From Corbicula japonica (lineage: Eukaryota > Mollusca > Bivalvia > Venerida > Cyrenidae): 64,000 nt of DNA. The notes beneath the pieces are model-generated. The model was given only the letters and a program-made list of their open reading frames with translations. It was not told the DNA's origin and searched no databases. Position numbers and translations under genes: made by a program. Below, in pieces: positions 37,268-48,900 of the stretch. The stretch is taken from the NCBI GenBank assembly GCA_038501625.1, contig JAZAYU010000008.1, forward strand, positions 620,001 to 684,000. Reading direction: 5' to 3'. Each line of letters begins with the position of its first letter. The first letter of the stretch is position 1.

Positions 37268-37964
37268 GTAGATATGTTTCTTACACACAGTAGTTCCAGT
37301 AGTAATCATTATGACAATGTGGTCTGGAAAATGATAGAATACAAATTTTCAGCTTTACAATTTCCAGAACCAAATCATGTAGTTTTAAAAAAATTATCTT
37401 AGGTAAATGTTATTCTGTAAATGATATTGTTTTTGCATATATTTAGAAATTATAGTGAGAGTGAAATCATAAAATAAATGGATAGCACTTGAAATTCTGT
37501 TTCTCATTATTTATACCCAATCCATTGACATGAACCTTATATTAATATTTTGCATAAAACCACGTGATTTCTTGTTTGATAAGATCATACTTTACAACTC
37601 AAAGTTTGCAAAGCACCAAGTTAAGCACACATTATTTGAAGTCTACATCATATAATATTTACACTAGAAAGCATTTAGTAATGTATCAAGATGGTCCACA
37701 GTGTACACATAACCTTGAATGGATGTCATAAAAACAAGGTGACCCTGTGTTTTCATAGTGCTTAACAGTTTACTGCATTCATGTACCCAAAATGTGTACG
37801 GTACTCAATAACTGCTTTCACTTGAAAGACTAAATGTTTATGACTGAGTTATGGCAAATGTGAATGTTAGAAGGCATATATGGGATGCAGACATCCATAG
37901 ATGTTTTTGGCAAATTGATTTTTTTCACAATTATCAACATACCGCTCTTAAACATCATCCCATT
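37268..37964. other. No gene seen
   Basis: AT-rich intergenic DNA without recognised repeats or exons. Confidence 0.5.
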
Positions 37965-38420
37965 CAAATTCTAAACAAGAGATGTTTGTAAAACATGTCT
38001 GCCCCCCTAAATGCCAGATGGATGAAACTGCTGTTATTGATCACCCAAATCATTGTCCAGTTATTGTTAAAAGTCAATAGTGCTTATCAACAGGCGATGA
38101 CCAACCTCTGTACCAAATATGAGGACCATAGGTGAAAGCATTGTCTAGTTAATGATCTGACAAGGTGGTTAAAGAGAGACTGACCTTCCCACAGATGGAC
38201 ATTTGTTGTTTTTTTTTGTTTAAAACTACCCCAACAAGCAATGTACCCAATACCAATGTACCAATAAGAACAATGGAGTGAATGGGAATGTTTGTTAATT
38301 AAGCACTTATTGGGTATCTTGGTACCTAACAATTGTCTAGCAGTGCACTCGGACTGACCAACATATGCAAAGCAATATACCACCATTTCTACCAAGGGGG
38401 CCATAATGAACCGTGGAACA
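37965..38420. repeat. Dispersed bivalve-type repeat fragment
   Basis: AAACAAGAGATGTTTGTAAA, CTGCCCCCCTAAATG, GGACCATAGGTGAAAGCATT with GTCTAGTTAATGATCTGACA, and the closing GCAATATACCACC..AAGGGGGCCATAATG have the wording of a repeat I associate with bivalve genomes. The association is from memory and unchecked. Open frames here (up to 113 codons) are not credible genes. Confidence 0.5.
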
Positions 38421-38559
38421 CATTGCAATTAGTTAAACAATTAGTCTTTGTTTATAAATCATTAATCAGATGTGTGAAAACAAATAAAACTAATAAATGG
38501 TATATAGTAAAAGATATGTACACAAATATTCTTGTTGCTTTGCAAACTGAGTAGTATAG

Positions 38560-40180
38560 TAGGCTGTGAGATCCTTATCATATCCAGTGATTATCCCTTT
38601 TCCTGGTGTAAAACTCTTAGTGCAGTCAGTGACTTGTCTCCTTGCTATGAGATCCTAAGCAAATGATATGCAGTAATCATCCTGACTGCTAACAGCCAGT
38701 TGAGATCCTTAGCACAGCCAGTGACCATCATGGATCTAGTAATGAGATCCATAACAAATCCAGTGACTATCCTGGCTCTAAGCTATGAGATCCATAACAA
38801 ATCCAGTGGCTATCATGGCTCCTAACTAAGAGATCGTTAGCACAGCCATGCTATCCTGGCTCCTAGCTATGAGATCCATAGCAAAGCCAGTGACTATCGT
38901 GGCTCCTAGCTATGAGATTCTTTGCACATCCAATGACTATTCTGGCTTCTAGCTATGAAAATCTTAGCACAGCCAGTGACTATCCAGGATTCTAGCTAGG
39001 AGATCCTTTGCACAGCCAGTGATACTATCCTGGCTGCTAGCTACCAGCTCCATAGCACAGCCAGTGACTATCATGGCTCCTAACTACTAGATCGTTAGCA
39101 CAGCCATGCTATCCTGGCGCCTAGCTATGAGATCTATAGCATAGCCAGTGACTATCCTGGCTCCTAATTATGAGATCCTTAGCACAGCCAGTGACTATCC
39201 TGGCTTCTAGCTATGAGATCCTTAGCACAGCCAGTGACTAACCTGGCTTCTAGCTATGAGATCCTTAGCACAGCCAGTGACTATCCTGGCTCCTAATTAT
39301 GAGATCCTTAGCACAGCCAGTGACTTTTCTGGCTCCTAGCTATGAGAACCTTAGCACAGCCAGTGACTATTCTGACTCCTAGCTATGAGATCCTTAGCAC
39401 AGCCAGTGACTATCCTGGCTCCTAGTTATGAGATCCTTAGCACAGCCAATGACTATCCTGGCTCCTAGTTATGAGATCCTTAGCACAGCCAGTGACTATT
39501 CTGGCTCCTAGCTATGAGATCCTTAGCACAGCCAATGACTATTCTGGCTCCTAGCTATGAGATCCTTAGCACAGCCAGTGACTGTCCTGGCTCCTAGTTA
39601 TGAGATCCTTAGCACAGCCAGTGACTATCCTGGCTCCTAGTTATGAGATCCTTAGCATAGCCAGTGGCTATCCTGGCTTCTAGCTATGAGATCCTTAGCA
39701 CAGCTAGTGACTATCCTTGCTCCTAGTTATGAGATCCTTAGCACAGCCAGTGACTTACCTGGCTCCTAGTTATGAGATCCTTAGCACAGCCAGTGACTAT
39801 CATGGCTTATAGCTATGAGATCCTTAGCACAGCCAGTGACTATCCTGGTCCTAGTTATGAGATCCTTAGCTTAGTCAGTGACTATCCTGGCTCCTAGTTA
39901 TGAGATCCTTAGCACAGCCAGTGACTATCCTGGCTCCTAGTTATGAGATCCTTAGCACAGCCACTGACTATCCTGGCTTCTAGCTATGAGATCCTTAGCA
40001 CAGCCAGTGACTATCCTGGCTCCTAGCTATGAGATCCTTAGCTTAGTCAGTGACTATCCTGGCTCCTAGCTATGAGATCCTTAGCTTAGTCAATGACTAT
40101 CCTGGCGCCTAGCTATGAGAGCCATAGCACAGTCAGTGACTATCCTGGCTCCAAGCTATGAGATCTATTGCACATGCAGT
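38560..40180. repeat. 43-bp minisatellite
   Basis: About 37 units of CCTGGCTCCTAGCTATGAGA followed by TCCTTAGCACAGCCAGTGAC and TAT (43 bp). The centre (39170-40070) is most homogeneous and both edges are diverged, as expected if turnover is concentrated centrally. No reading frame runs through. Confidence 0.95.
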
Positions 40181-40254
40181 AGAATGAGACTTCTCGTAGT
40201 AAAAATCTGCTCATCAGTAACCTTGTCAATAAAACTTTGAATATTAATAAAGGC

Positions 40255-40345
40255 CTATGAGAGGATGCACCCAGGACCCCTTGCTTACAGGGCCAGAGCT
40301 TTCCTGGCTGTGCTAGACTGGCTGCTTACACATCCTCTTCCCAGA
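40255..40345 (-). repeat. Possible tRNA-derived SINE fragment
   Basis: On the minus strand AGTCTAGCACAGCC resembles a degenerate box A and GGGGTCCTGGGTGC a degenerate box B at tRNA-like distance. It directly follows the 43-bp array, with which it shares the 12-mer TAGCACAGCCAG. Confidence 0.35.
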
Positions 40346-40605
40346 TACAAGCTACAAGAAATTCTTATATCATAAAACTAGATTTGTGCCATGATTTGTG
40401 GCTAAATTTGTGCCTTGGAGATTTCTTTTGGGAATTAAACTCCCATTTAAACTAGTACACATGTATTCGCAAGTATAGTGTCAAAAACAGTTAATGTCTA
40501 CCAGGTCAGTTATTCCAGCTATTTAGTGTAAATTTTATATGTAGGTGCTATTGTTTTATCTGTATACTGGTGACCACCAGACATGGACACATTTCAACAT
40601 ACAAC

Positions 40606-40815
40606 TTAACCATTCACTCCATATACATTGCATAAAGGTTTTATTGCATGTACAAACAGTGTAGATCCAGATTAGCAAGAACATCCATGCTGTCTGATCA
40701 GGATTAATACTGTTTGTTTCTTGATCAGAAATAACCAAATGTCACAAAAACCAAACAATGTAGATCCTGATCAGATGGCACAGATGTGATAAAAGCTGTT
40801 TATATGTAGTCAAGA
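40606..40815. repeat. Family A MITE, right end lost
   Basis: TTAACCATTCACTCCATATA left, GTGTAGATCCAGATTAGC, TGATCAGAAATAACCAAATG and GTAGATCCTGATCAGATGGC inside. Confidence 0.7.
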
Positions 40816-41106
40816 GCTAACACTGTCCATTGATCCTGATCATTAAGGCTTTTGTTCAACTGAGCTCTGGAACTATCAACAGTTCAAAATGTTACACAAT
40901 ATCCTAAAATTTGTAACTCAGACAAACATGTTCAGAAGATTTTTATTCTTATAAGATCACATAAATATTAGTAACATTAAACCAGCATGGTCCTGCCATG
41001 ACATTGTCAATACATATAAACAAATAAGTGTTAGAAATAATTCAAAACACAGAAGAAAAACTATTCAGTAAAGAATTGATAGGAAAAATACTAAAGTGAT
41101 ATATTT

Positions 41107-41351
41107 TTAACCCTTTACTCTATATATACAGGTTTTATTTCATATGTGAACAGTTTAGATCCAGATCAGTTGGCACACCTGTGCCATCTGTTCAAGATCT
41201 ATACTTTTTGTTTCTCAGTCAGAAATAATCAAACAAATTAAAACATGAAACAGTGTAGATCCTGATCAGACAGCAAAGATGTGCCACCTGATCTGGATCT
41301 ACACTGTTTGCCCACTGATATCAGCCTTATCTCATAGAGGTAAAGGGTTAA
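41107..41351. repeat. Family A MITE, complete
   Basis: TTAACCCTTTACTCTATATA to GAGGTAAAGGGTTAA, TTAA both sides, both hairpins intact. Confidence 0.9.
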
Positions 41352-41729
41352 AGCCTTGCTGATTCCCTGCCTATAAGCCATGCCTGTAAATTACACTACT
41401 AGAAGAGCTTATTCTCCAAGTCATGTGTTTTATTCATTTTTTTTCTCTGTGCATATTCAATAGGAGTTAAATTCCAAAAAGCGGAAGCCATATAGCAGAA
41501 AAAGAACTCTTGAGATTTAGTTCATAAAATGTCACTAGAGAATTAAATTACTTGAAGTTTCTACAACCTTATCTTACAAAATAAATTAAATGAAGCTGGA
41601 TAAGGTGACAACTCATTTACAGGAAAATATGTGCCAAGGGAATTAAGTTGCACTTATATTACAATTACCAGAGTGTAGAACCAATAACAATATACTGTAC
41701 ATATCACAGGAGCGTGAGGTGAAGATGGA

Positions 41730-41800
41730 AACAATTGTCACCGAGGGTGAACTAACAATTGTCACCAAGGATGAACTAACAATTGTCACCGAGGGTGAAT
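41730..41800. repeat. 24-bp triplicate
   Basis: ACAATTGTCACCGAGGGTGA followed by ACTA in three tandem units. Confidence 0.85.
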
Positions 41801-42444
41801 TGTCTTTACAGGAATGAGGCTTTGGCAAGTTCCTGTTCACCAGAGATAACAGATTTTACTATCTTAACCGAATGTCTCATGCAAAATACTTTTTCTTGAA
41901 TACCTTTGTTAACATAATAATATTTGTTTATATATATTTACCATAATAGTGATTAGAAATAGTGAAGTCACAAATATGAATACATGAAGACAAATACCTA
42001 ATGTGTCATCACTCATGAAAACATGTGAACATTATCTTTTCCATAGGGAAAGGTAGAATTATCCTTTCATGGTAACACTTATCTAGTAAGAAACATTCCA
42101 TTTATCTTTAGTATGCAACAGATATTAAGTTAGTGATTTTACCCTGTCACCGCAGCCTCATCAGAAATTAATTTAAAATGCTCTAAGTTTAGTGTTCAAT
42201 ACACATGTATTTTTCTAGAAAATGTATTTGTACCATTAAACATTATTCATAAAAGAGTGAATGTTTTTGCTTTGTTACATTGGAAGTTTACATTAGTCCA
42301 ATTTTTCATAAGCAATATTCAATTAATTAATCTGATGATATGTAAATATACTGTTACCTTAATAAGTGCAAAGTTAACAGTATGCATATACCTTTAATAG
42401 CATACAGATATAAAAATGATATGCATTGTCAGTCGGAGTCTTGA

Positions 42445-42640
42445 CATTGTCCACAACGGCTTTTAGTTTATCCCATGCTCAACCAGCGTAGATCCAAATC
42501 TGCCTGCACATGATCTAGTCACTTTTTGACTTGTGTGGTTATTTCTGACCGTGAAGCAAACAGTGAAGATCCATATCAGACTGCACATGTGTGCAGAATG
42601 ATCTGGATCTACAACGTTTGGGTAAGGAGTAAAGACATTA
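42445..42640. repeat. Family A MITE, degenerate copy
   Basis: GCGTAGATCCAAATCTGCC, GGTTATTTCTGACCG and GAATGATCTGGATCTAC are present. Confidence 0.6.
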
Positions 42641-42732
42641 TTAAATAGAATAAATGTTTAAAGCAGGAATGTGACATATTTATTTTCCCTTTACTTGTAC
42701 CTAATTGGAGTACAATGAAGAATTTTAGGTAT

Positions 42733-42910
42733 TTACCCTTTACTCCATATTTAAGTGTTTTTGACATGTGCCATCCATGCCATCTGATCAGGATCTATAA
42801 TGTTTATTCCTGGTCATAAATAAACTAATGAATTAAAAGCAAACAGTGCGGATCCTGATCAGATGGCATGAATGTGCCATAAAACCCATATATATGGAGT
42901 AAAGGGTTAA
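42733..42910. repeat. Family A MITE, shortened
   Basis: TTACCCTTTACTCCATATTT to ATATGGAGTAAAGGGTTAA; the first arm of each hairpin is deleted. Confidence 0.8.
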
Positions 42911-43359
42911 ATAAACAATACTATTCTCACTATCAAACGAGACAGAATTCTGGGCAGCAACTGATAATTCCTTGGCCCCTTAATCTGATAAGTAATATCT
43001 TTTATTTATTAAAATGTAAATTGGCAAGTTTTTTAATATTAAATAATTTTCTTGTAAAATTTAATCAAAAACAGAAATTATACACACAATACCTGTTGAC
43101 TTCAAATGGACGGTTGTACAAATTTATTTATCACAGAATGCAGAAAAAATTCCCATATAACAACAAATAAATAATTATCACTGAAAACTTAACTAAGAAA
43201 GAAATATTCATTAAACACAACAATATAAATGCTTAAATTTGATAAAAGCTCATAAAATCACAAAAATGCATCAAAAGTGTAAATGCATAAGGTACCTCAA
43301 AAATTGAAAATCGTGACATTATCACAGAATTAATTTCATTGCTACAATGTGTAAAGATA

Positions 43360-43640
43360 TAACTACACTGAAGATATAAATGCACTGTGTAGAGTTATTA
43401 ATACAGTTTGTAAAGGTATAACTACACTGTGTAAAGATATAACTACAATGAAGGTATAAATACAGCGTGTACAGTTATTAATACAATGTGTAAAGGTATT
43501 ACAACATGAACTGCGTAAAGGTATAACTACACTGTGAAAAGGTATAACTACACTGTGTCATAGTAAAACTACAGTGTGTTAAAGGTACAATTACACTGTG
43601 TAACAGTATTACTACAATGTGTCTTTCAAATGACAAACTT
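43360..43640. repeat. About 21-bp tandem repeat
   Basis: Variants of GTGTAAAGGTATAACTACAC repeated about a dozen times at about 19-22 bp spacing, near the 3' side of the minus-strand gene. Confidence 0.75.
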
Positions 43641-43760
43641 AAAATCAAAAAATAATTGTGGACATCACTTAAATGTTCAGTGTCCTCAGTACCAAAGTTT
43701 CTTGTTGACAATACATTCCAAAAGAAAAGTCTTATATAAAAGCATCAAGCTACAAGAAAT

Positions 43761-43903
43761 TCTAAGATCAAAAAACTAAGATTGGATACCAGTCTTAAAT
43801 CACAAGCATCTGATTGGCTGAAATGACCACTAGTTGCCATTTTAGCCAATCAGATGCTTGAGATTTGAGACTGGTTGCCAGATTTAGTTTTATGATCTTG
43901 GGC
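43761..43903. repeat. Family B MITE
   Basis: CTAAGATCAAAAAACTAAG to TTAGTTTTATGATCTTGGGC with both core arms, 90 bp beyond the stop codon of the minus-strand gene, possibly in its 3' UTR. Confidence 0.8.
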
Positions 43904-43992
43904 ACAAAAATTCAAGTATAAAGCTACAAGAAATTCTAAGATTGTGCAAGTCCATATCAATGTCCACTTGTGTCAACTTGTCACTTTAACAG

Positions 43993-44093
43993 TTATTTTT
44001 TACTATGTCTCCTCTCCAGCCCTTTCTTTGATTTCTTGGCTTTCTTTTTCTTACTACTCCTCTTGGCTCCTGATGTTGTGAAGCTCTGAGGAT
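43993..44093 (-). CDS. Membrane-protein gene, coding exon 10 (last)
   Basis: After acceptor ATCTTCCTCAG the exon contributes two bases, then Pro-Gln-Ser-Phe-Thr-Thr-Ser-Gly and a basic tail with KKKKAKKSKK, ending ...HSKK and TAA (43995-43993). It is only open in the phase set by exon 9, which supports the model. Confidence 0.8.
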
Positions 44094-45950
44094 CTGAGGA
44101 AGATAACAGGTTAAGGTTAAGTGAAAATGTAGGTTTGTTTTACAATGTCTTACATTAGAATCAGATCTCAAGCTTGCTGCTTGTCAGTTCAAGATTTTTA
44201 ACTAATCTGACTGCTGAATTTTTTACTCTATGGGATATGACTTAAATCCTTTGACAAACAGTGTGGATTGCAGTTTGATCAGGATCTACATTGGCTGATT
44301 CTCGGCAAGAACTAACATGATAATGAATCTTAAAGCAACCTGTGTTAAACCTTATAAGACTGCACAAATGTGCAGGTTGATATGGATCTACACTGGTCGC
44401 ACATTGGATAAAATGAGTTAGTAGTACAAAATGTATAAGAAAAGAATAGTTAATTAATTTTGTGCACTTTGGGATAAAAACATTTGGGTTATTTAAAGTA
44501 AGCCTGAAGCCCCTTTGGACTTTACATGCTTAATACAACCAAAATGTTTTTCGTGAACACAATAAACTATCAAGCAAACATGGGAATAATCATCTTAAAC
44601 ACTTAAATTAAAATTGACCTAATTAGTTTCCCTAAGTTAAAAGATTAGTTTGAGTCTTTAACTGAAAATAACTCATAGCTGTACCCACTGTTTTAAAGCA
44701 TGTTTTACAATTGATGAAAAGGGAACTTTGAAAGCCACCGAACATAAAAAACATGAAAATATTGAAGGCTCGGTTTGATTGAGCCTGTTCATGGACAGTA
44801 TTTATTTGTAATTACCTTCATCATGCTGGAAAGCTGGATTATCTCCCTGTTCTACTCTTTCCTCTTCCGACTCTTCTTCCTCCTGGTCTGGTATGTAGCC
44901 CGGGTTAATTGCTGCCATCTCATGGTCACTTAGGTCCTGGGAGCCATGAAGACTTGGCTGGCTGCCGAGTACAGAGCTACCTGTAAAAGCAAGAATATGA
45001 TAAACCCTTTCCTCTATATTATGCCTTTATGGGATAGTTAGACAGTGCAGATCCAGATCAGCCAGCACATCCAATCTGTCTGATCAGGATCTGTACTGTT
45101 TGCTTTTTATTTACTGAAAAAAAAATTATCACTGCAGACCTTGATCAGAGGGCACAGAAGTGCCCGCTGATCTGTATCTACACTGGTCACACATGCATTA
45201 AAATGTGTAAATATGAAGGGAAGGGTTATCTATTTGATTTTGTACATAAAGCTTTACTTTGAAAAGTTGCAATGACGGATACATAATATATTTTCACAAA
45301 ATGGGCCTACAGCAATAATGTAATTAAAAAAAAAAAAGCATATTGTCCCTATAGGGGAATGAATAAACCTAATACGAAGGAAACTTGGGGAAAACTTCGT
45401 GATCTGAAAGAAATTTTGAGAGGGAATCCACCTGTTAAAGAAGGAAAATGGCAATGAAAAGATATGCCCCATTAGTAAATGAATGACTTTTTGTTGGCTA
45501 CTATTATATTATTATTTACAGGGCATTATTATGTGGATTTAGTGACTGGGCTGATCCATTCACTCCCCACAAATATTTATTCTGATCCATTTATTTTGCT
45601 ATGCTTATTTTTACTTAACATCAACATCAATAAGTCCCATTACAATTACAGCATTTGCAAAAAATTTAAAAAACATTTAATATTGAAAATGGCAACTATA
45701 ATAGACCTGTTGGTGACCTCCCCCTGTTGCTGTGAGATGACCCAGCAGAGGATGGCCTTGTTGGTGAAGAGGCAGGTGCTCCAGGTGACAAACTCCGCCC
45801 ACTACTTGCTGAGGATGGCCTCATTGGCTGATTTGGAGGTGGAGACAGCATTTGTCTAGGGGAGGAAATCATTGCAGTGTCCTCTCTCAACATGGCCTGT
45901 GAACCAAACAGACTGGATGCTGAGGAGCTTGGACGTCTGGCTGCGTCAGA

Positions 45951-45989
<39 letters not shown>

Positions 45990-48900
45990 AGTCTGAAATG
46001 TTACAACAGGCTGTGAACATGGTTTAAAAAGTATTTTTATAATACATGTATAAAGCTTATAATTATTGGAATTTTTCCTAATGAAAAGCAGAAAGATTTT
46101 TTTAATTGCTTTCGTTTAGAAATGATATATTTTTACGTTACTTCACCACATTACTTCTGTTCTTTTTTTAAGCCAGGGCCAAAGATCATAAAAGTAAAAC
46201 TGTAGACCAGTTTGGAATCACAAGCATTTAACCCTTTACTTCATTGATGCAACTTTTATCACATGGGCAAACAATGTAGTTCCAGTTCAGCTGGCATATC
46301 CATGCCATCTGATCTGGATCTACACTGTTCACTTTAGATTTTTTAGGTTATTTCTGGCTAAGAAGTAAACAGTGTATATCCAGTTCAAATGCCACAGATG
46401 TTCCAGCTGATTTGGACCTACACTGGCCGTCCATGTTATAAAAGGCATATATATATAGAGCAAAGAGTTAATGCACCAGTACAGATAAACCATCCAGACT
46501 GCAGCTTTAACAGTGTCATCAAGCTTTACCTTTGATGTTGCTGAGATAGGTCTTGGTGTCCTCCTGTCTGAAGAGGTCACATGACCAAACTTGACGCTAT
46601 GTTTGGGGAATGGAGGTGGCACCAGATCATTAAGGTCCTCTTCTTCAGAGTCTTCCTCCTCCTCGTGCAGACCTCTCCTTCTCTCCGGCTCCTCTATATT
46701 TGGCCTAAATATAAATGCAAAGCCATGAAAATCCTCTGTCTCTGACCTTAAGTCGATGTAAGTGCAAGGCCATAACATTCTCTATACCTGACCTAAAGTC
46801 AATGCAAGTGCAAGGCCATAAAAAATTTTGTATGTCAGGCCTATAGTCAATGCAAGTGCAAGGCTTAGAAAATCCTCTATTTCTGGCCTTAAGTTAATGC
46901 AAGTACAAGGCCATAAAATTATCTATTTTTGGCCTTAAGACAATGTATGTGCAAGGCCATGAAAATCCACTAATTTATATCTGAAATGAATTTAATGAAA
47001 ATGCCATGAAAATCCTCTATCTCTGGCCTAAAATCAATTTAAGTGCAAGGATATTAAAATCCTCTATTACTGGCCTAAAGTCAATGCAAGTGCAAGGCCG
47101 TGAAAATCATCTATATCTGGCCTTTAGTCAATGTATGAGCAAGGCCATGAAAATCCTCTATCTCTGGCCTAAAATCAATTTAAGTGCAAGGATATTAAAA
47201 TCCTCTATTACTGGCCTAAAGTCAATGCAAGTGCAAGGCCGTGAAAATCATCTATATCTGGCCTTTAGTCAATGTATGAGCAAGGCCATGAAAATCCTCT
47301 ATCTCTGGCCTAAAATTACTTAAACTGCAAGGATATTTAATCCTCTATCTCTGCTTAAAGTCAATAGTATGTTAGTGCAAGGCAGTGAAAACCAATGTTC
47401 TCACAGACATTTTGAGTATTTTCAGTGCATCATTGTGTGAAAATATGTCTATTTGGTAAAATGATACCAATTTCTTTAAACTATACTAGGCAAAAAAAGT
47501 TCTGCACACTTGGACATTTTATAATATATCATTTTCATTTCACTGAACATAACAAAATGATACATATCAAATTAAACAGCAATTCAAAGATAACAATCTA
47601 AAAATAAAATCCGATCAGTACTTTAGAAGTAATTCTTTTTTAAAGTAATAGGGGGTTACTACACAAAAGTTGCAAAATCACTTTAAACTAATAGTGAGTA
47701 AATCCACCATTATGAATCCGGCATTTTTCCAAGCATCGTCTCATGGAATTCACCAGCTGATGAATTTTCATTTGTGGAATTATGTTCCATTCGCGAACAA
47801 AAATACCAGTTAGATCAACTATCCGGCCAGCTGTACGTGCTGTATCTTCTTAAAGAAAGACGTCTAGGTGGCCGTTGCGGTTTGACATTATTTATAACGG
47901 TCAAATTAACAATGAAAACCTTCCTTGGTGACCGTAAGATATAAATTAATTTGAATTACAAACATTGCAGATATGTTTTGCTAAAATAAGATTGATGTTG
48001 ATTGCATAACCCTTGTTCTCATACACCTAATTAAAAGGATGCTAAGACTCATAAATACAGAATTGAAACTGTTTGGGTCTTCACTAAACTCTTATGACAT
48101 ACCTTTTGGTCAGTGAGTTATACAATGCGATTATTTAATTAATAAAAACTGAAGCTTTCAGTGTTATTCTTGAAATTGCTTGGTATCAACTATCGATTAC
48201 TTCCTGTTGCCCTCATCACTGCAGTCTTTTAATTGCTTCATGTATACAACATACAACTTTGGCTGCATAGATTTCACACTCCTACCTTGATACAGCAAAT
48301 TTTGCAACTTTTGACAGTTGACCCCTGTCACACTCAAACATATTTCTCGGTTATTTACCAACCGATTTTTATTCCATTTTCGTTTTGAACTCTGCAAACA
48401 ATTAATCTTGATATTGATGTGAGTATTTATACCAATTATTTGCTACGTGATAAAATTTACGCAAAAGAATGCTTGTGTGCAGAACTTTTTTTGTTGGGTA
48501 TAGAAAAAGTAGAGGGCTTAAATTCAGCTGAGGAATGGCTGGTAAAAGAAAATCTGTAATGTTATCACAAACCAAATGATTGGAAAACTGTCTGCTGAAA
48601 AAAGTTTTTAACGCTTTACTCAATATAAACAGGTTTTATCGCATGTGGTAAATGTGTAGATCCAGATTAGTCCACATACTGTACTATTTGATCAGGATCT
48701 ACACTGTTTGCTCCTTGATTTTTTAGGTTATTTCTGACCAAGTAGAGAACACTGTAGATCCTGATCAGACAGCACAGATGTTTGCACATGTGATTAAACC
48801 TGCATAATATTATATAGTGTAAAGGATTAAAATCCAAACAATAACTTACGTCTCCAGATCAATGAGGCCGACTTCTGGCAGGTTCCTCAACATGCCCTGT

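Larger units (their letters stand above)
45993..46529 (-). other. Intron between exons 7 and 8
   Basis: Bounded by AAG|GTAAAG and ACATTTCAG. Occupied mostly by a family A MITE and a family B remnant. Confidence 0.8.

Noticed and set aside
38087..38428. 113-codon minus-strand frame as a gene
   Set aside because: Falls in a dispersed repeat fragment (37965-38420), with no splice context and no recognised domain.
45479..45859. 126-codon + strand frame opposite exon 8
   Set aside because: Shadow of the minus-strand coding exon, whose phases and splice sites fit the gene model.
47006..47323. 105-codon open frame with a repeated peptide
   Set aside because: It is the 47-bp repeat read in frame (141 is a multiple of three); the repeat lies in an intron.
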